DNA of 64,000 nucleotides from Streptomyces sp. NBC_01235 (GTDB lineage: Bacteria; Actinomycetota; Actinomycetes; Streptomycetales; Streptomycetaceae), in the NCBI RefSeq assembly GCF_035989285.1, contig NZ_CP108513.1, positions 5,890,001-5,954,000 on the forward strand, read 5' to 3'. Within the stretch, counting starts at the first letter, position 1; each line of letters starts with the position of its first letter. The translations under genes were made by a program, and so were the position numbers. This document shows, one piece after another, positions 1 to 8,005 of this stretch. Under the pieces are notes generated by a model. That model ran no database searches. It was not told the DNA's origin and saw only the letters and a list, made by a program, of their open reading frames with translations.

Positions 1-55
1 CCTGCCTGGCCTGGACCGGGTGCTCGACGCCGTCGACCGTGCCCTGGCGTACTGA
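1..55 (+). CDS. 3' end of 2-oxoacid dehydrogenase E1 beta subunit (partial)
   Basis: Only the last 17 codons are inside the window (frame 2, ending LDAVDRALAY then TGA at 53-55). The identity rests on position: it ends 10 bases before a branched-chain-type E2 gene, the usual place of the E1 beta subunit in bkd operons. The fragment itself is too short to prove the family. Its stop region supplies the AGGAG ribosome-binding site of the E2 gene, so the two are probably translated together. Confidence 0.6.
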   Translation, partial: LPGLDRVLDAVDRALAY

Positions 56-65
56 GGAGAGGGTC

Positions 66-1529
66 GTGACGACGATGACGGAAGCGTCCGTACGCGAGTT
101 CAAGATGCCCGACGTGGGCGAGGGGCTCACCGAGGCGGAGATCCTCAAGTGGTACGTCCAGCCCGGTGACACGGTGACGGACGGCCAGGTGGTGTGCGAG
201 GTCGAGACGGCCAAGGCCGCCGTCGAACTGCCCATCCCCTACGACGGGGTGGTCCGCGCGCTGCACTTCGCCGAGGGCACCACGGTCGATGTGGGCACGT
301 CGATCATCGCGGTGGACGTGGCGGGCGGGGCGGGCGACGCCCCGGTCGCCGAGGTGCCGGCGCAGGCACCCGCGCAGGCACCGGCCGCCCCGGAGAAGAA
401 GGCCGAGGCCGCGAAGCCGGCGGGCGCGGGCCGCCAGCCGGTCCTCGTCGGGTACGGCGTGGCCGCGTCCTCCACCAAGCGCCGGCCCCGCAAGGGACCG
501 GCGATCACGGTCCCGCCGGTCCCGGACACCATCCAGGCGGGACTGAACGGCCACGGCAGCGGGCCCGCCCTGAAGGAACGCCCGCTGGCCAAGCCGCCGG
601 TGCGCAAGCTGGCCAAGGACCTGGGCGTCGACCTCGCCACGGTGGTCCCGTCCGGCCCGGACGGCATCATTACCCGCGAGGACGTCCACGCGGCGGCGAC
701 GCCGACGGCTCCGGCGCCCCTGACGGCTCCGGCAGCCGAGCCCGTGACACCGGCGACGCAGGCTCCGGTCACGTCGCCCGCCCCCGCCCCCGCCCCCACA
801 GCCGCGCCCGTACCGTCGTACGACACGGCTCGGGAGACGCGTGTCCCGGTCAAGGGTGTCCGCAAGGCGACGGCGGCGGCGATGGTCGGCTCGGCGTTCA
901 CCGCGCCGCACGTCACGGAGTTCGTGACGATCGACGTGACGCGCACGCTGAAGCTCGTCGAGGAACTCAAGCAGGACAAGGACCTGCAGGGCGTCAGGGT
1001 CAACCCCCTCCTCCTCATCGCCAAGGCCCTCCTGGTCGCCATCAAGCGCAACCCGGAGATCAACGCGTCCTGGGACGAGGCGGCGCAGGAGATCGTGGTC
1101 AAGCACTACGTCAACCTGGGTATCGCGGCCGCGACCCCCAGGGGCCTGCTGGTCCCGAACATCAAGGACGCCCACGCCAAGACGCTGCCGCAGCTGGCGG
1201 AGTCGCTGGGCGAGCTGGTCTCGACGGCGAGGGAGGGCAGGACGTCCCCCGCCGCCATGCAGGGCGGCACGGTGACCATCACCAACGTCGGCGTCTTCGG
1301 CGTCGACACCGGCACCCCGATCCTGAACCCCGGCGAGTCCGCGATCCTCGCGGTCGGCGCGATCAGGCTCCAGCCGTGGGTCCACAAGGGCAAGGTGAAG
1401 CCCCGGCAGGTGACGACACTGGCGCTGAGCTTCGACCACCGGCTGGTGGACGGGGAACTGGGCTCGAAGGTGCTGGCCGATGTGGCGGCGATCCTGGAGC
1501 AGCCGAAGAAGCTGATCACCTGGGGTTAG
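66..1529 (+). CDS. bkdC: Dihydrolipoamide acyltransferase (E2), branched-chain 2-oxoacid dehydrogenase
   Basis: The 487-residue E2 core of a 2-oxoacid dehydrogenase transfers acyl groups from a swinging lipoyl arm to CoA in the cytoplasm, probably feeding branched-chain starter units to fatty acid synthesis. An N-terminal lipoyl domain carries the lipoyl lysine in VETAKA (about Lys50). A Pro/Ala/Thr linker and a peripheral subunit-binding domain (around RKLAKDLGVDL) follow, then the catalytic domain with the DHRLVDG active-site motif (His near 458). GTG at 66 is preferred over an upstream GTG at 39 because AGGAG lies 6 bases before it; ATG 75 is also possible. It directly follows the E1 beta tail. 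The branched-chain assignment over pyruvate is from family resemblance and context. Confidence 0.9.
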   Translation: MTTMTEASVREFKMPDVGEGLTEAEILKWYVQPGDTVTDGQVVCEVETAKAAVELPIPYDGVVRALHFAEGTTVDVGTSIIAVDVAGGAGDAPVAEVPAQAPAQAPAAPEKKAEAAKPAGAGRQPVLVGYGVAASSTKRRPRKGPAITVPPVPDTIQAGLNGHGSGPALKERPLAKPPVRKLAKDLGVDLATVVPSGPDGIITREDVHAAATPTAPAPLTAPAAEPVTPATQAPVTSPAPAPAPTAAPVPSYDTARETRVPVKGVRKATAAAMVGSAFTAPHVTEFVTIDVTRTLKLVEELKQDKDLQGVRVNPLLLIAKALLVAIKRNPEINASWDEAAQEIVVKHYVNLGIAAATPRGLLVPNIKDAHAKTLPQLAESLGELVSTAREGRTSPAAMQGGTVTITNVGVFGVDTGTPILNPGESAILAVGAIRLQPWVHKGKVKPRQVTTLALSFDHRLVDGELGSKVLADVAAILEQPKKLITWG

Positions 1530-1536
1530 GGTCGGA

Positions 1537-1575
1537 GGACGGCCGCGCACCCCGAGCGGGAGCGCGGCCCCGTCC
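1537..1575 (+). terminator. Hairpin terminator after the E2 gene
   Basis: A 12-bp GC stem (arms 1537-1548 and 1562-1575, with a CC bulge) starts 8 bases after the E2 stop codon. No T-run follows, as is common for Streptomyces terminators. Confidence 0.6.
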
Positions 1576-1634
1576 GAACCGGCGGGAGACCGCATGGCCT
1601 CAGCCGGCCGACGGCTGGGACCGCAACCCGCGTG

Positions 1635-1726
1635 GCCTCGGGTCGCCCCAGGCCGTCAGGCCCTCAGGTCGCCTCAGGTCGCCTCAGGTCGCCTCGGGTC
1701 GGCCCAGGCCGTCAGGCCCTCACGTC
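1635..1726. repeat. Nested direct repeats between convergent genes
   Basis: Two 36-bp copies (1635-1670 and 1691-1726), nearly identical, flank two 10-bp units (GCCTCAGGTC at 1671-1680 and 1681-1690) that are themselves related to the repeat start. The block lies directly downstream of the stop codon of the following minus-strand gene. It looks like slippage-generated repeat DNA; no protein function is supported. Confidence 0.8.
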
Positions 1727-1727
1727 C

Positions 1728-4049
1728 TCAGGCGGCCGAGGTCGGCTCCGGGCGGAGCCAGTGGTCGTCCGTCGTCCAGCCGAGGAGCAGTCGGCCCGCG
1801 CCCTCGTCGGGGCGGCCGCCCTCGATGACCTGGTGCAGTCCGGTCAGGGCGGGGGCCAGCCGGCCCGTCACATGGGCGGGATGGCGGCCGAGTTCCTCGG
1901 GCAGCCAGGCCAGGGTGCGGGTCCGCTCGTCGGGCGTGCACAGGGACAGGTGGAACAGCAGCTGCCGCCAGGCGTAGGCCACGTCCTTGATCGTGCTCAG
2001 CGGGCGCGGGTTGGCCTGCACGCGGGTGGTCAGCCGGCACACGGTGACGAAGCAGCGGCGGGCCAGGTCCTCCCAGCCCGCGGCCGGGGCGATGCCCACC
2101 CGGTGGACCAGCGTGGCCAGATTGTGCGTGGTGAGGATCTGCGCCTGCTCGATCACCTTGCCGTTCGCGGCCGGCGACCCGTATCCGTGTTGCCACCGGG
2201 ACGAGGCGTTCCCGGCCCGTTCGGTGCACAGCTTCGCGAACCCGGGTGAGGTCCTGGCCCCGTACGACCGCGTCAGCGCCTCGCCGGTCTCGACGATCGC
2301 CAGGTTGCGGACGGCCCGGTAGTCGATGCCGTAGTAGCGCTCGTAGAGCGAGCCACCGCCCAGCAGTTCCGCCGCGATCCGGGCCGCGGCGAGGAACTTC
2401 GGGGTGAACGTGCCCATGAAGATGTCCGCGGCCAGCTCCTCGACCAGGGGAGCGCCCAGTTCGGCCTGGCGGGCCAGGACGGACAGCTCGCGGATCAGCG
2501 GGTTGGGCAGGAGCGTACCGGGAAAGGCCTGCACGGCCAGTTCGCCCAGCTGCCGCAGCGCGAGGGCCGACACCTCGCCCGCCTCGGTGTGCGTGCGCTG
2601 CCCGGCCACGGCCCGCACCCACGGCAGCTCCTCCGCCCGCACCTGCCGTTGGAGGCTGAGCAGCAGCAGCGAACGGCGGCCCGCGAACGCCCGGTGGTGG
2701 GCCGCCGCCAGCGTCCGCAGGGCCGGGTCGGAGTACGCCTGCGCGGTGGTGACGGCGACGAGCTGCGGGACGAGCTCCGCCAGCACCTCCGCCGAGGGCA
2801 CGATCCCGCGCTCCACCAGCGTGCCGAGGGGCGCGCTGAGCGCGGCCTCGACGGGACGGCGAACCCCGGCCGGGACCGCCGCGCCCACCGGCAGTCCGGT
2901 CTCCCGCGCCTCCTCGGCGCCCACCGGCGCGACGAGCGGCGCGACCTCGGCGACGCCCGCCTGCTGGTCCAGCCCGGCCAGCCGGCGCAGCACCAGCTGG
3001 GCCAGCGCGCGGTGCGAGGGCAGCGCCGCCTGGGCGGCCTGCTCCCGGCGCAGCGCCAAAAGCTCCGGCGAGCCGGGCAGCCCGCGCCGCCGCACCATGG
3101 ACGTGACGGCGTGCCGCAGCAGCCCGAGCCGACGCGCGTCCAACTCCCTCCCGGCGACGGTCTCCTCCAGCGCCCCGCGCAGGATCGCCAGGTTCTCCTT
3201 CGGCTTCAGGTGCTTGGCGCACAGGGTGTGGCGGCGGGCCAGGTCGCGGTAGCGGCGCAGCAGTTCGGCGCCGTGCTCGTGCCAGGCCTCGTCGGGGACG
3301 CGCGTCCACACCCGGGCCGGCTGCCCGGCGTCGGCGGTCTCCAGCCAGTGCGCGAGCAGTTCGTCGCCGAACGGCTGCCAGACGGCCAGGGCTTCCCGCT
3401 GCGTCTCCACCGCCGTGCTGGTCCGCCGCCGCGCCAGGCTCTGGCCGGCCTCGGCGACGGTTCGCCGGTGGACCGTGTCGGCGTCGGGCGCCGGGCGGCC
3501 GGTCGGGCGCGGGGCGAACCGCAGCCGCCCCGCGAACGGCGCGAGTTCCTCGACGAGCCCGAGCGCCGCGTCCGTCTCCCCGGCCCGGGCCAGCCAGGCC
3601 ACGGTGAGCAGGGCGGCCTCCTCGGGGACGGCCACCTCGTACCGTCCGCTGTCGAGGAGTTCGTAGAGCTCGCCCAGCCCGTCCTCGGACAGCCAGTACG
3701 CGAACAGCGCCCGCCGGTCCCGCGGCACTCCGGCCCGGCGCGCGGCCTCGGCCTCGTACTCCGTCAGGGGGCCGCCGGCGCTCGGCTCGCCGGTGGCGAA
3801 GCCGCCACGGAGCACCTCGGGGGTGACCCACGCGGGCAGTCCCTTGACGGGGGTGCGGGAGCCGATGGTGAGCAGCCCGTTCGTCATGCCGGCCAGCACG
3901 GACCGCCACGCGCGTTGCCGTTCCGCGGCCCGGTGGCGGGTGTCGGGGTCGTCGTGGGTGCGCGCGGTCCTGAGCGCCTTGGCCAGTTGGCCGGAGGCGT
4001 AGCCGGGGTTGGCCTCTGCGAGGTGCTGCTGGTCAGCGTCGTCGTTCAT
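1728..4049 (-). CDS. Conserved hypothetical protein, 773 aa
   Basis: I do not recognise the family. The 773-residue protein has no signal peptide, membrane segments or nucleotide-binding motif that I can see. It is rich in Leu, Ala and Arg and probably helical and cytoplasmic. The most conserved-looking stretches are near the middle (HTLCAKHLKPKENLAIL) and toward the C terminus (SRWQHGYGSPAANGKVIEQ). The start is the ATG at 4049: further upstream the frame would translate the tRNA-like elements. There is no ribosome-binding site, because the 3' end of a tRNA-like element lies only three bases before the ATG. Either the mRNA is leaderless after tRNA-type processing or the start is internal. 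Function unknown. Confidence 0.75.
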   Translation of the reverse strand: MNDDADQQHLAEANPGYASGQLAKALRTARTHDDPDTRHRAAERQRAWRSVLAGMTNGLLTIGSRTPVKGLPAWVTPEVLRGGFATGEPSAGGPLTEYEAEAARRAGVPRDRRALFAYWLSEDGLGELYELLDSGRYEVAVPEEAALLTVAWLARAGETDAALGLVEELAPFAGRLRFAPRPTGRPAPDADTVHRRTVAEAGQSLARRRTSTAVETQREALAVWQPFGDELLAHWLETADAGQPARVWTRVPDEAWHEHGAELLRRYRDLARRHTLCAKHLKPKENLAILRGALEETVAGRELDARRLGLLRHAVTSMVRRRGLPGSPELLALRREQAAQAALPSHRALAQLVLRRLAGLDQQAGVAEVAPLVAPVGAEEARETGLPVGAAVPAGVRRPVEAALSAPLGTLVERGIVPSAEVLAELVPQLVAVTTAQAYSDPALRTLAAAHHRAFAGRRSLLLLSLQRQVRAEELPWVRAVAGQRTHTEAGEVSALALRQLGELAVQAFPGTLLPNPLIRELSVLARQAELGAPLVEELAADIFMGTFTPKFLAAARIAAELLGGGSLYERYYGIDYRAVRNLAIVETGEALTRSYGARTSPGFAKLCTERAGNASSRWQHGYGSPAANGKVIEQAQILTTHNLATLVHRVGIAPAAGWEDLARRCFVTVCRLTTRVQANPRPLSTIKDVAYAWRQLLFHLSLCTPDERTRTLAWLPEELGRHPAHVTGRLAPALTGLHQVIEGGRPDEGAGRLLLGWTTDDHWLRPEPTSAA

Positions 4050-4052
4050 AAG

Positions 4053-4124
4053 CCGACGTGGCGGGTGCCGCCCCCGCGCCCTCCGGGTCCCGAGCCCGGT
4101 GCTCTGCTGCTGAGCTACACGCCG
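4053..4124 (-). tRNA. tRNA-like element, anticodon CGG (Pro), non-canonical D and T loops
   Basis: Minus-strand cloverleaf: 7-bp acceptor (5' CGGCGTG with CACGTCG, one G-U), 4-bp D stem GCTC/GAGC, 5-bp anticodon stem CCGGG/CCCGG with loop CTCGGGA (anticodon CGG), and 5-bp T stem GCGGG/CCCGC. The T loop reads GGCGGCA instead of TTCRANY, and the D loop AGCAGCA lacks the usual GG, so the conserved D-loop/T-loop contacts are missing. No CCA is encoded. It may be a degenerate tRNA, a pseudo-tRNA or a tRNA-like regulatory RNA. The 773-aa ORF starts three bases after its 3' end. Confidence 0.5.
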
Positions 4125-4129
4125 ATGAG

Positions 4130-4202
4130 CCGACGTGGCAGGTTCCGCCCCTGCGCCCTCCGGGTCAGGAGCCCGGCGCTCTGGCTGCTGAGCTACACGT
4201 CG
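4130..4202 (-). tRNA. tRNA-like element, anticodon CCT (Arg), non-canonical D and T loops
   Basis: A second cloverleaf, five bases upstream of the first. It has a perfect 7-bp acceptor stem CGACGTG/CACGTCG, D stem GCTC/GAGC, anticodon stem CCGGG/CCCGG with loop CTCCTGA (anticodon CCT), and T stem GCAGG/CCTGC. The T loop is GGCGGAA and the D loop lacks GG, the same departures as in its neighbour. The two sequences are closely alike apart from the anticodon and T stem, so they look like a tandem duplication. Whether it is charged is unknown. Confidence 0.5.
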
Positions 4203-4276
4203 ATGAGGCCCGACGGTAGACGTCGAACGGACGTCCGTACAACCGGGTTTCGCCGCGGAGAGGCCCTGACCAGTCC

Positions 4277-5590
4277 CTATGCCGGCACGTGCACCGTCTC
4301 CACCCGGCTTGCCACCAGCCGTTCCCGCTCCCGCCGGGCTGCCCGCTTGCGCAGGCGCAGGATCTGGCTGACGCCGAGGGCCTGGAGGACGAAGACGCAG
4401 GAGAAGGCGATCGTGTAGTCGTCGCCGGTCGCGTCCAGCAGCACGCCGATCGCGAAGAGCGTCGTCATCGACGCCACGAAGCCGCCCATGTTCGTGATGC
4501 CGGAGGCCGTGCCCTGCCGCTCGGGCGGGTTGGCCGGGCGGGCGAAGTCGAAGCCGAGCATGGAGGCGGGGCCGCACGCGCCCAGGACCGCGCAGAGCAC
4601 CAAGAGCAGCCACATCGGCGCCCGTTCGCCGGGGTAGGCCAGCGTGGTCGCCCACACCAGGGCCGTCGCGCCCACCGTGCCCAGGGCCAGCGGCAGCCGC
4701 GCCTCATGGTGGCGGGCGACGATCTGGCCGTAGATCAGGCCGACGAGCATGTTGGACAGCACCACCAGGGTGAGGAGTTCGCCGGCCGTCGCCCGTGACA
4801 GGCCCTGTGCCTCCACCAGGAACGGCAGGCCCCACAGGAGCAGGAACACCATCGCCGGGAACTGGGTGGTGAAGTGCACCCACAGGCCCAGCCGGGTTCC
4901 CGGCTCGCGCCAGGACGCGACGATCTGACGGCGGACGTACGCCGCGCCCCGGTGCGGGAACGGCTCGGGCTCGTGACCCTCGGGGTGGTCCTTCAGGAAG
5001 AGCAGCAGGAGGACCAGGACGACCACTCCCGCCAGCGCGCTGCCCGCGAAGGCGGCCGTCCAGCCGATGCCGTGCAGGAGACGGGCCAGGACGAGCGTCG
5101 AGACCAGGTTGCCCGCCATGCCGGCCAGGCCGGCCATCTGGGCGACCATCGGCCCGCGGCGCGCCGGGAACCACCTGGTCCCCAGCCGCAGCACGCTGAT
5201 GAACGTCATCGCGTCCCCGCAGCCCAGCAGCGCGCGCGAGGCGAGGGCCGTGCCGTAGGAAGGGGAGAAGGCGAAGCCGAGCTGGCCGGCCGTGAACAGC
5301 ACGACGCCGATCGTCAGCACCTTCTTGGTGCCGAGCCGGTCGACCATCAGGCCCACGGGTATCTGCATGCCCGCGTAGACCAGGAGCTGGAGGATCGAGA
5401 AGGTGGACAGGGCCGAGGCGTTCACCTGGAAGCGGTCGGCGGCGTCGAGGCCGGCCACCCCCAGCGAGGTACGGAAGATGACCGCGACGAAGTAGACCGA
5501 GACGCCGATCCCCCAGACGGCCATCGCGCGCCGTCCGCCCGGCGGGTCACCCGGAAGGGTGGAGTTCACTCTGCGGGCGCCGGTCGTCAT
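4277..5590 (-). CDS. MFS transporter
   Basis: A 437-residue major facilitator superfamily permease with about 12 hydrophobic segments and the loop 2-3 signature (VDRLGTKK). Substrate unknown; the fold suggests an organic anion or sugar-acid symporter. The start is ATG 5590, preceded by GGGAGGTCCG. It overlaps the stop codon of the upstream GntR gene as ATGA, so translation is probably coupled. The pairing suggests that the GntR regulator controls this transporter and senses its substrate or a product. Confidence 0.88.
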   Translation of the reverse strand: MTTGARRVNSTLPGDPPGGRRAMAVWGIGVSVYFVAVIFRTSLGVAGLDAADRFQVNASALSTFSILQLLVYAGMQIPVGLMVDRLGTKKVLTIGVVLFTAGQLGFAFSPSYGTALASRALLGCGDAMTFISVLRLGTRWFPARRGPMVAQMAGLAGMAGNLVSTLVLARLLHGIGWTAAFAGSALAGVVVLVLLLLFLKDHPEGHEPEPFPHRGAAYVRRQIVASWREPGTRLGLWVHFTTQFPAMVFLLLWGLPFLVEAQGLSRATAGELLTLVVLSNMLVGLIYGQIVARHHEARLPLALGTVGATALVWATTLAYPGERAPMWLLLVLCAVLGACGPASMLGFDFARPANPPERQGTASGITNMGGFVASMTTLFAIGVLLDATGDDYTIAFSCVFVLQALGVSQILRLRKRAARRERERLVASRVETVHVPA

Positions 5591-6270
5591 CGGACCTCCC
5601 CGCGGGCCAGGTGCGAGAACCAGTCGACGTGCCGGTGCACGATCCCGACGGCCGCCTCCGCGTCGCCGGAGCGCAGCGCCCGAAGGATCTCCTCGTGCTC
5701 GGTGAGCGTCTTGGCGATGCGGTCGGGGTGCGAGTGCATGATGGCGACGCCCATCCGCAACTGCCGGTCGCGGAGCTGGTCGTACAGCCTCGACAGGATC
5801 TCGTTGCCGCCGCTGCGGACGATCTCCGCGTGGAAGCAGCGGTCCGTCACCGCGGCACCTGCCAGGTCGCCCGCCGCGGCCTGCTCCTTCTGCTGCGCCA
5901 GCAGCTCTTCCAGGCGCTCGATCAGCCCGGCCGGCGCGGGGACGGCCTTGCGCGCCGCGTGCTCCTCGACCAGTAGGCGGGTCTCCACGACGTCCGCGAT
6001 CTCCTGTGCGGAGACCGGCAGGACCAGGGCGCCCTTCTTCGGGTAGAGCTTGATCAGCCCCTCCACCTCCAGGCGCAGCAGCGCCTCCCGAACCGGCGTC
6101 CGCGAGACCCCCACGGCCTCGGCGAGCTCTCCCTCGGTGAGGAGGATGCCGCCTTCGTAACGGCGGTTCAGAACGCCCTGTTTGACGTGGGTGTACACGC
6201 GGTCGGCGGCGGGCGGCTGCTTGACGGGAGCGGGGTCGGTTGCGGGGACGGGCGGGGCGGACGATGGCAT
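5587..6270 (-). CDS. GntR-family (FCD domain) transcriptional regulator
   Basis: A 227-residue FadR-type regulator. An N-terminal winged helix (about residues 20-85, including GVSRTPVREALLRLEVEGLI) is followed by a helical FCD ligand domain with candidate metal-binding residues in DRCFHAEIV, HSHPDR and HRHVDW. ATG 6270 gives the usual family length; upstream in-frame starts would add an unlikely Cys-rich leader. No strong ribosome-binding site is visible. It is first in a two-gene unit with the MFS transporter. The effector is unknown. Confidence 0.85.
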   Translation of the reverse strand: MPSSAPPVPATDPAPVKQPPAADRVYTHVKQGVLNRRYEGGILLTEGELAEAVGVSRTPVREALLRLEVEGLIKLYPKKGALVLPVSAQEIADVVETRLLVEEHAARKAVPAPAGLIERLEELLAQQKEQAAAGDLAGAAVTDRCFHAEIVRSGGNEILSRLYDQLRDRQLRMGVAIMHSHPDRIAKTLTEHEEILRALRSGDAEAAVGIVHRHVDWFSHLARGEVR

Positions 6271-6513
6271 GCCCACAGGATAGATACAACACGTACGCAT
6301 CGGAAGATCGGTCCACATCGCGGGACCCGCGACGGGGCGGTGGCGGGGGCGGCGGCAAGGGCAGGTAAGGGCCTCGCCAAGTAATCGGAAATTCGGCCCA
6401 GCAGGCGCACAACTTTCTGTGCTACTTACGTGTCACACACATGCGGCCCCTTCTTCTTTCCCCTTCAACTTGGCCGCATCGCAGGGGCATTCGACGTAAT
6501 CGGGGTATTTCAG

Positions 6514-7419
6514 TTGATAACCGCCATCAAGGGCATCCGAGTCCGCAGGGCCGCAGCCGTCGCCGTCACGACCGGCGCGATGTTCGCGACCGGAGCCCTC
6601 ACCGCGGCGCCCGCGCAGGCGGCCGTGACCGTGCCCACCATCACCGCCAAGGGTGCGTTTGTGATGAACGGCGCGACCGGCACCGCCCTCTACAACAAGT
6701 CCGGTGACACGAAGCGGCTCACCGCCTCCACCACGAAGGTCATGACCGCGAAGGTCGTGCTCTCGCAGACGGGCCTGAACCTGGACACCAAGGTCACGAT
6801 CAGGAAGGAGATCAGCAGCTACATGGTCTCCAAGGGCTACCCCTCGTCGGCCCACTTGATCGTCGGCGACAAGGTCACCGTCCGTCAGCTGCTGTACGGG
6901 ATGATGCTGCCGTCCGGCTGCGACGCCGCGATGGCCCTCGCCGACAAGTTCGGCACCGGTACGACGGTCGCGGCCCGCACCAAGAACTTCATCGCCAAGA
7001 TGAACACCACGGCCAAGAACCTGGGCATGACGAACACGCACTTCGACTCGTTCGACGGCCTGAGCAACGGCACCAACTACTCGACTCCGCGCGACCTGAC
7101 GAAGCTGGCCCGGAGCGTGATGACGAGCACCACGTTCAAGGCCGTCGTGAAGACCAAGTCGTACACGGCGAAGACCATCACCAGCTCGGGCGCCACCCGC
7201 ACGATGGCCACCTGGGCCAACACCAACACGCTGCTCGGCTGGAACGGCACGCTCGGCATCAAGACCGGCTCCGGCCCCGACGCCAAGTACTGCCTCGTCT
7301 TCGCCGCCACCCTCAACGGCGAGTCGGTCATGGGCACCGTCCTCACCTCCGCCTCGGCGACCGATCGCACGAACGACGTCAAGAAGCTCATCAACTTCGG
7401 CTACGCCAAGATCAGCTGA
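6514..7419 (+). CDS. Secreted D-alanyl-D-alanine carboxypeptidase (low-MW PBP)
   Basis: A serine DD-carboxypeptidase (peptidase family S11) that trims peptidoglycan stem peptides outside the membrane. A signal peptide (IRVRR, then a hydrophobic stretch ending AAPAQA) precedes the catalytic domain. SxxK is STTK (Ser72/Lys75 from the chosen start), the second motif is SGC rather than the commoner SGN (Ser134), and the third is KTG (Lys250). The N terminus is uncertain: I chose TTG 6514, with GGGG 8 bases upstream, which gives a normal signal peptide and 301 residues. The frame is open back to GTG 6430 but the added residues look unlike a leader. No C-terminal membrane anchor is evident. Confidence 0.87.
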   Translation: MITAIKGIRVRRAAAVAVTTGAMFATGALTAAPAQAAVTVPTITAKGAFVMNGATGTALYNKSGDTKRLTASTTKVMTAKVVLSQTGLNLDTKVTIRKEISSYMVSKGYPSSAHLIVGDKVTVRQLLYGMMLPSGCDAAMALADKFGTGTTVAARTKNFIAKMNTTAKNLGMTNTHFDSFDGLSNGTNYSTPRDLTKLARSVMTSTTFKAVVKTKSYTAKTITSSGATRTMATWANTNTLLGWNGTLGIKTGSGPDAKYCLVFAATLNGESVMGTVLTSASATDRTNDVKKLINFGYAKIS

Positions 7420-7442
7420 CGTCTGCCACCGCGCCACGCGCA

Positions 7443-7475
7443 ACGGGCCCGTCGTGATCCACACGACGGGCCCGT
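7443..7475. terminator. Bidirectional hairpin terminator
   Basis: A 13-bp perfect GC stem (7444-7456 with 7462-7474, 5-base loop) lies between the carboxypeptidase (+) and the convergent DUF3224 gene (-), and can serve both. Confidence 0.75.
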
Positions 7476-7551
7476 CCCGTTGCCGGACCTGCTACTCCTG
7501 CCGACTCCACCGGCCTCGCCGACTCCACCGGCCTCGCCGGCCCGCCGAACG

Positions 7552-7893
7552 TCAGTCCAGCCGGTACTCGAACCAGATGCGGTGCGTGCCGTCGGCGTCC
7601 ACGGCCATCCCGCCCGCGCCCGAGATCCCGGCCGGCTCGCCGGTGCCGCTGGAGGGCACGACGGTGAAGAACTCGGCGGTGCGGTCGCTGCCGGACGTGG
7701 TCGCCGAGTGCACGAAGTCGAAGGCGCCGTCGCGGCCGTTCAGCGAGCCCTCGAACGACTCCATGGCGACATGGGTGCCGACGCCGGCGGCCTGGTCGAA
7801 CGCCGCGGTGAACAGGGTCGCCGACCGCCCGCTCACCTCCCCCTCGTACCGCTTCTCCATGCTCGCGACGCCGACGGGCAGGCCGGTGACCAC
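7552..7893 (-). CDS. DUF3224-family protein, start codon possibly lost
   Basis: The 113 codons from the first in-frame start (GTG 7893) match the small beta-rich DUF3224 family in the pattern FEGSLNGRDGAF...VVPSSGTGEPAGISG. Function is unknown in the family. The homologous reading frame clearly continues upstream through ANGTFTVEAFVPAG to about 7962, where an ATG would be expected but the codon is AGG (7962-7960). No ATG, GTG or TTG lies further upstream before the neighbouring stop. The gene may start at GTG 7893 without its first strand, use an unusual start, or be a fresh pseudogene. Confidence 0.6.
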   Translation of the reverse strand: MVTGLPVGVASMEKRYEGEVSGRSATLFTAAFDQAAGVGTHVAMESFEGSLNGRDGAFDFVHSATTSGSDRTAEFFTVVPSSGTGEPAGISGAGGMAVDADGTHRIWFEYRLD

Positions 7894-8005
7894 GACCGGC
7901 GGCTCGGGGGTCGACCCGGCCGGGACGAAGGCTTCGACGGTGAAGGTTCCGTTGGCTCTCCTGCGCCGAACCGTGCCGAGGGAGCTTCGGTCGTCCGACG
8001 CGGTC

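Noticed and set aside
194..1828. Long open frames on both strands within the E2 gene and other high-GC genes
   Set aside because: They are antisense or shifted-frame shadows caused by the high GC content, with Arg/Gly/Pro-rich translations and no domain similarity.
1728..4655. A 975-residue version of the hypothetical protein extending upstream through the tRNA-like elements
   Set aside because: The extra 200 residues are a translation of the tRNA-like stems and of the MFS gene in another frame; the natural start is ATG 4049.
6430..6513. Extension of the DD-carboxypeptidase to GTG 6430
   Set aside because: The added 28 residues do not form a signal peptide; the basic residues and hydrophobic core begin after position 6514.
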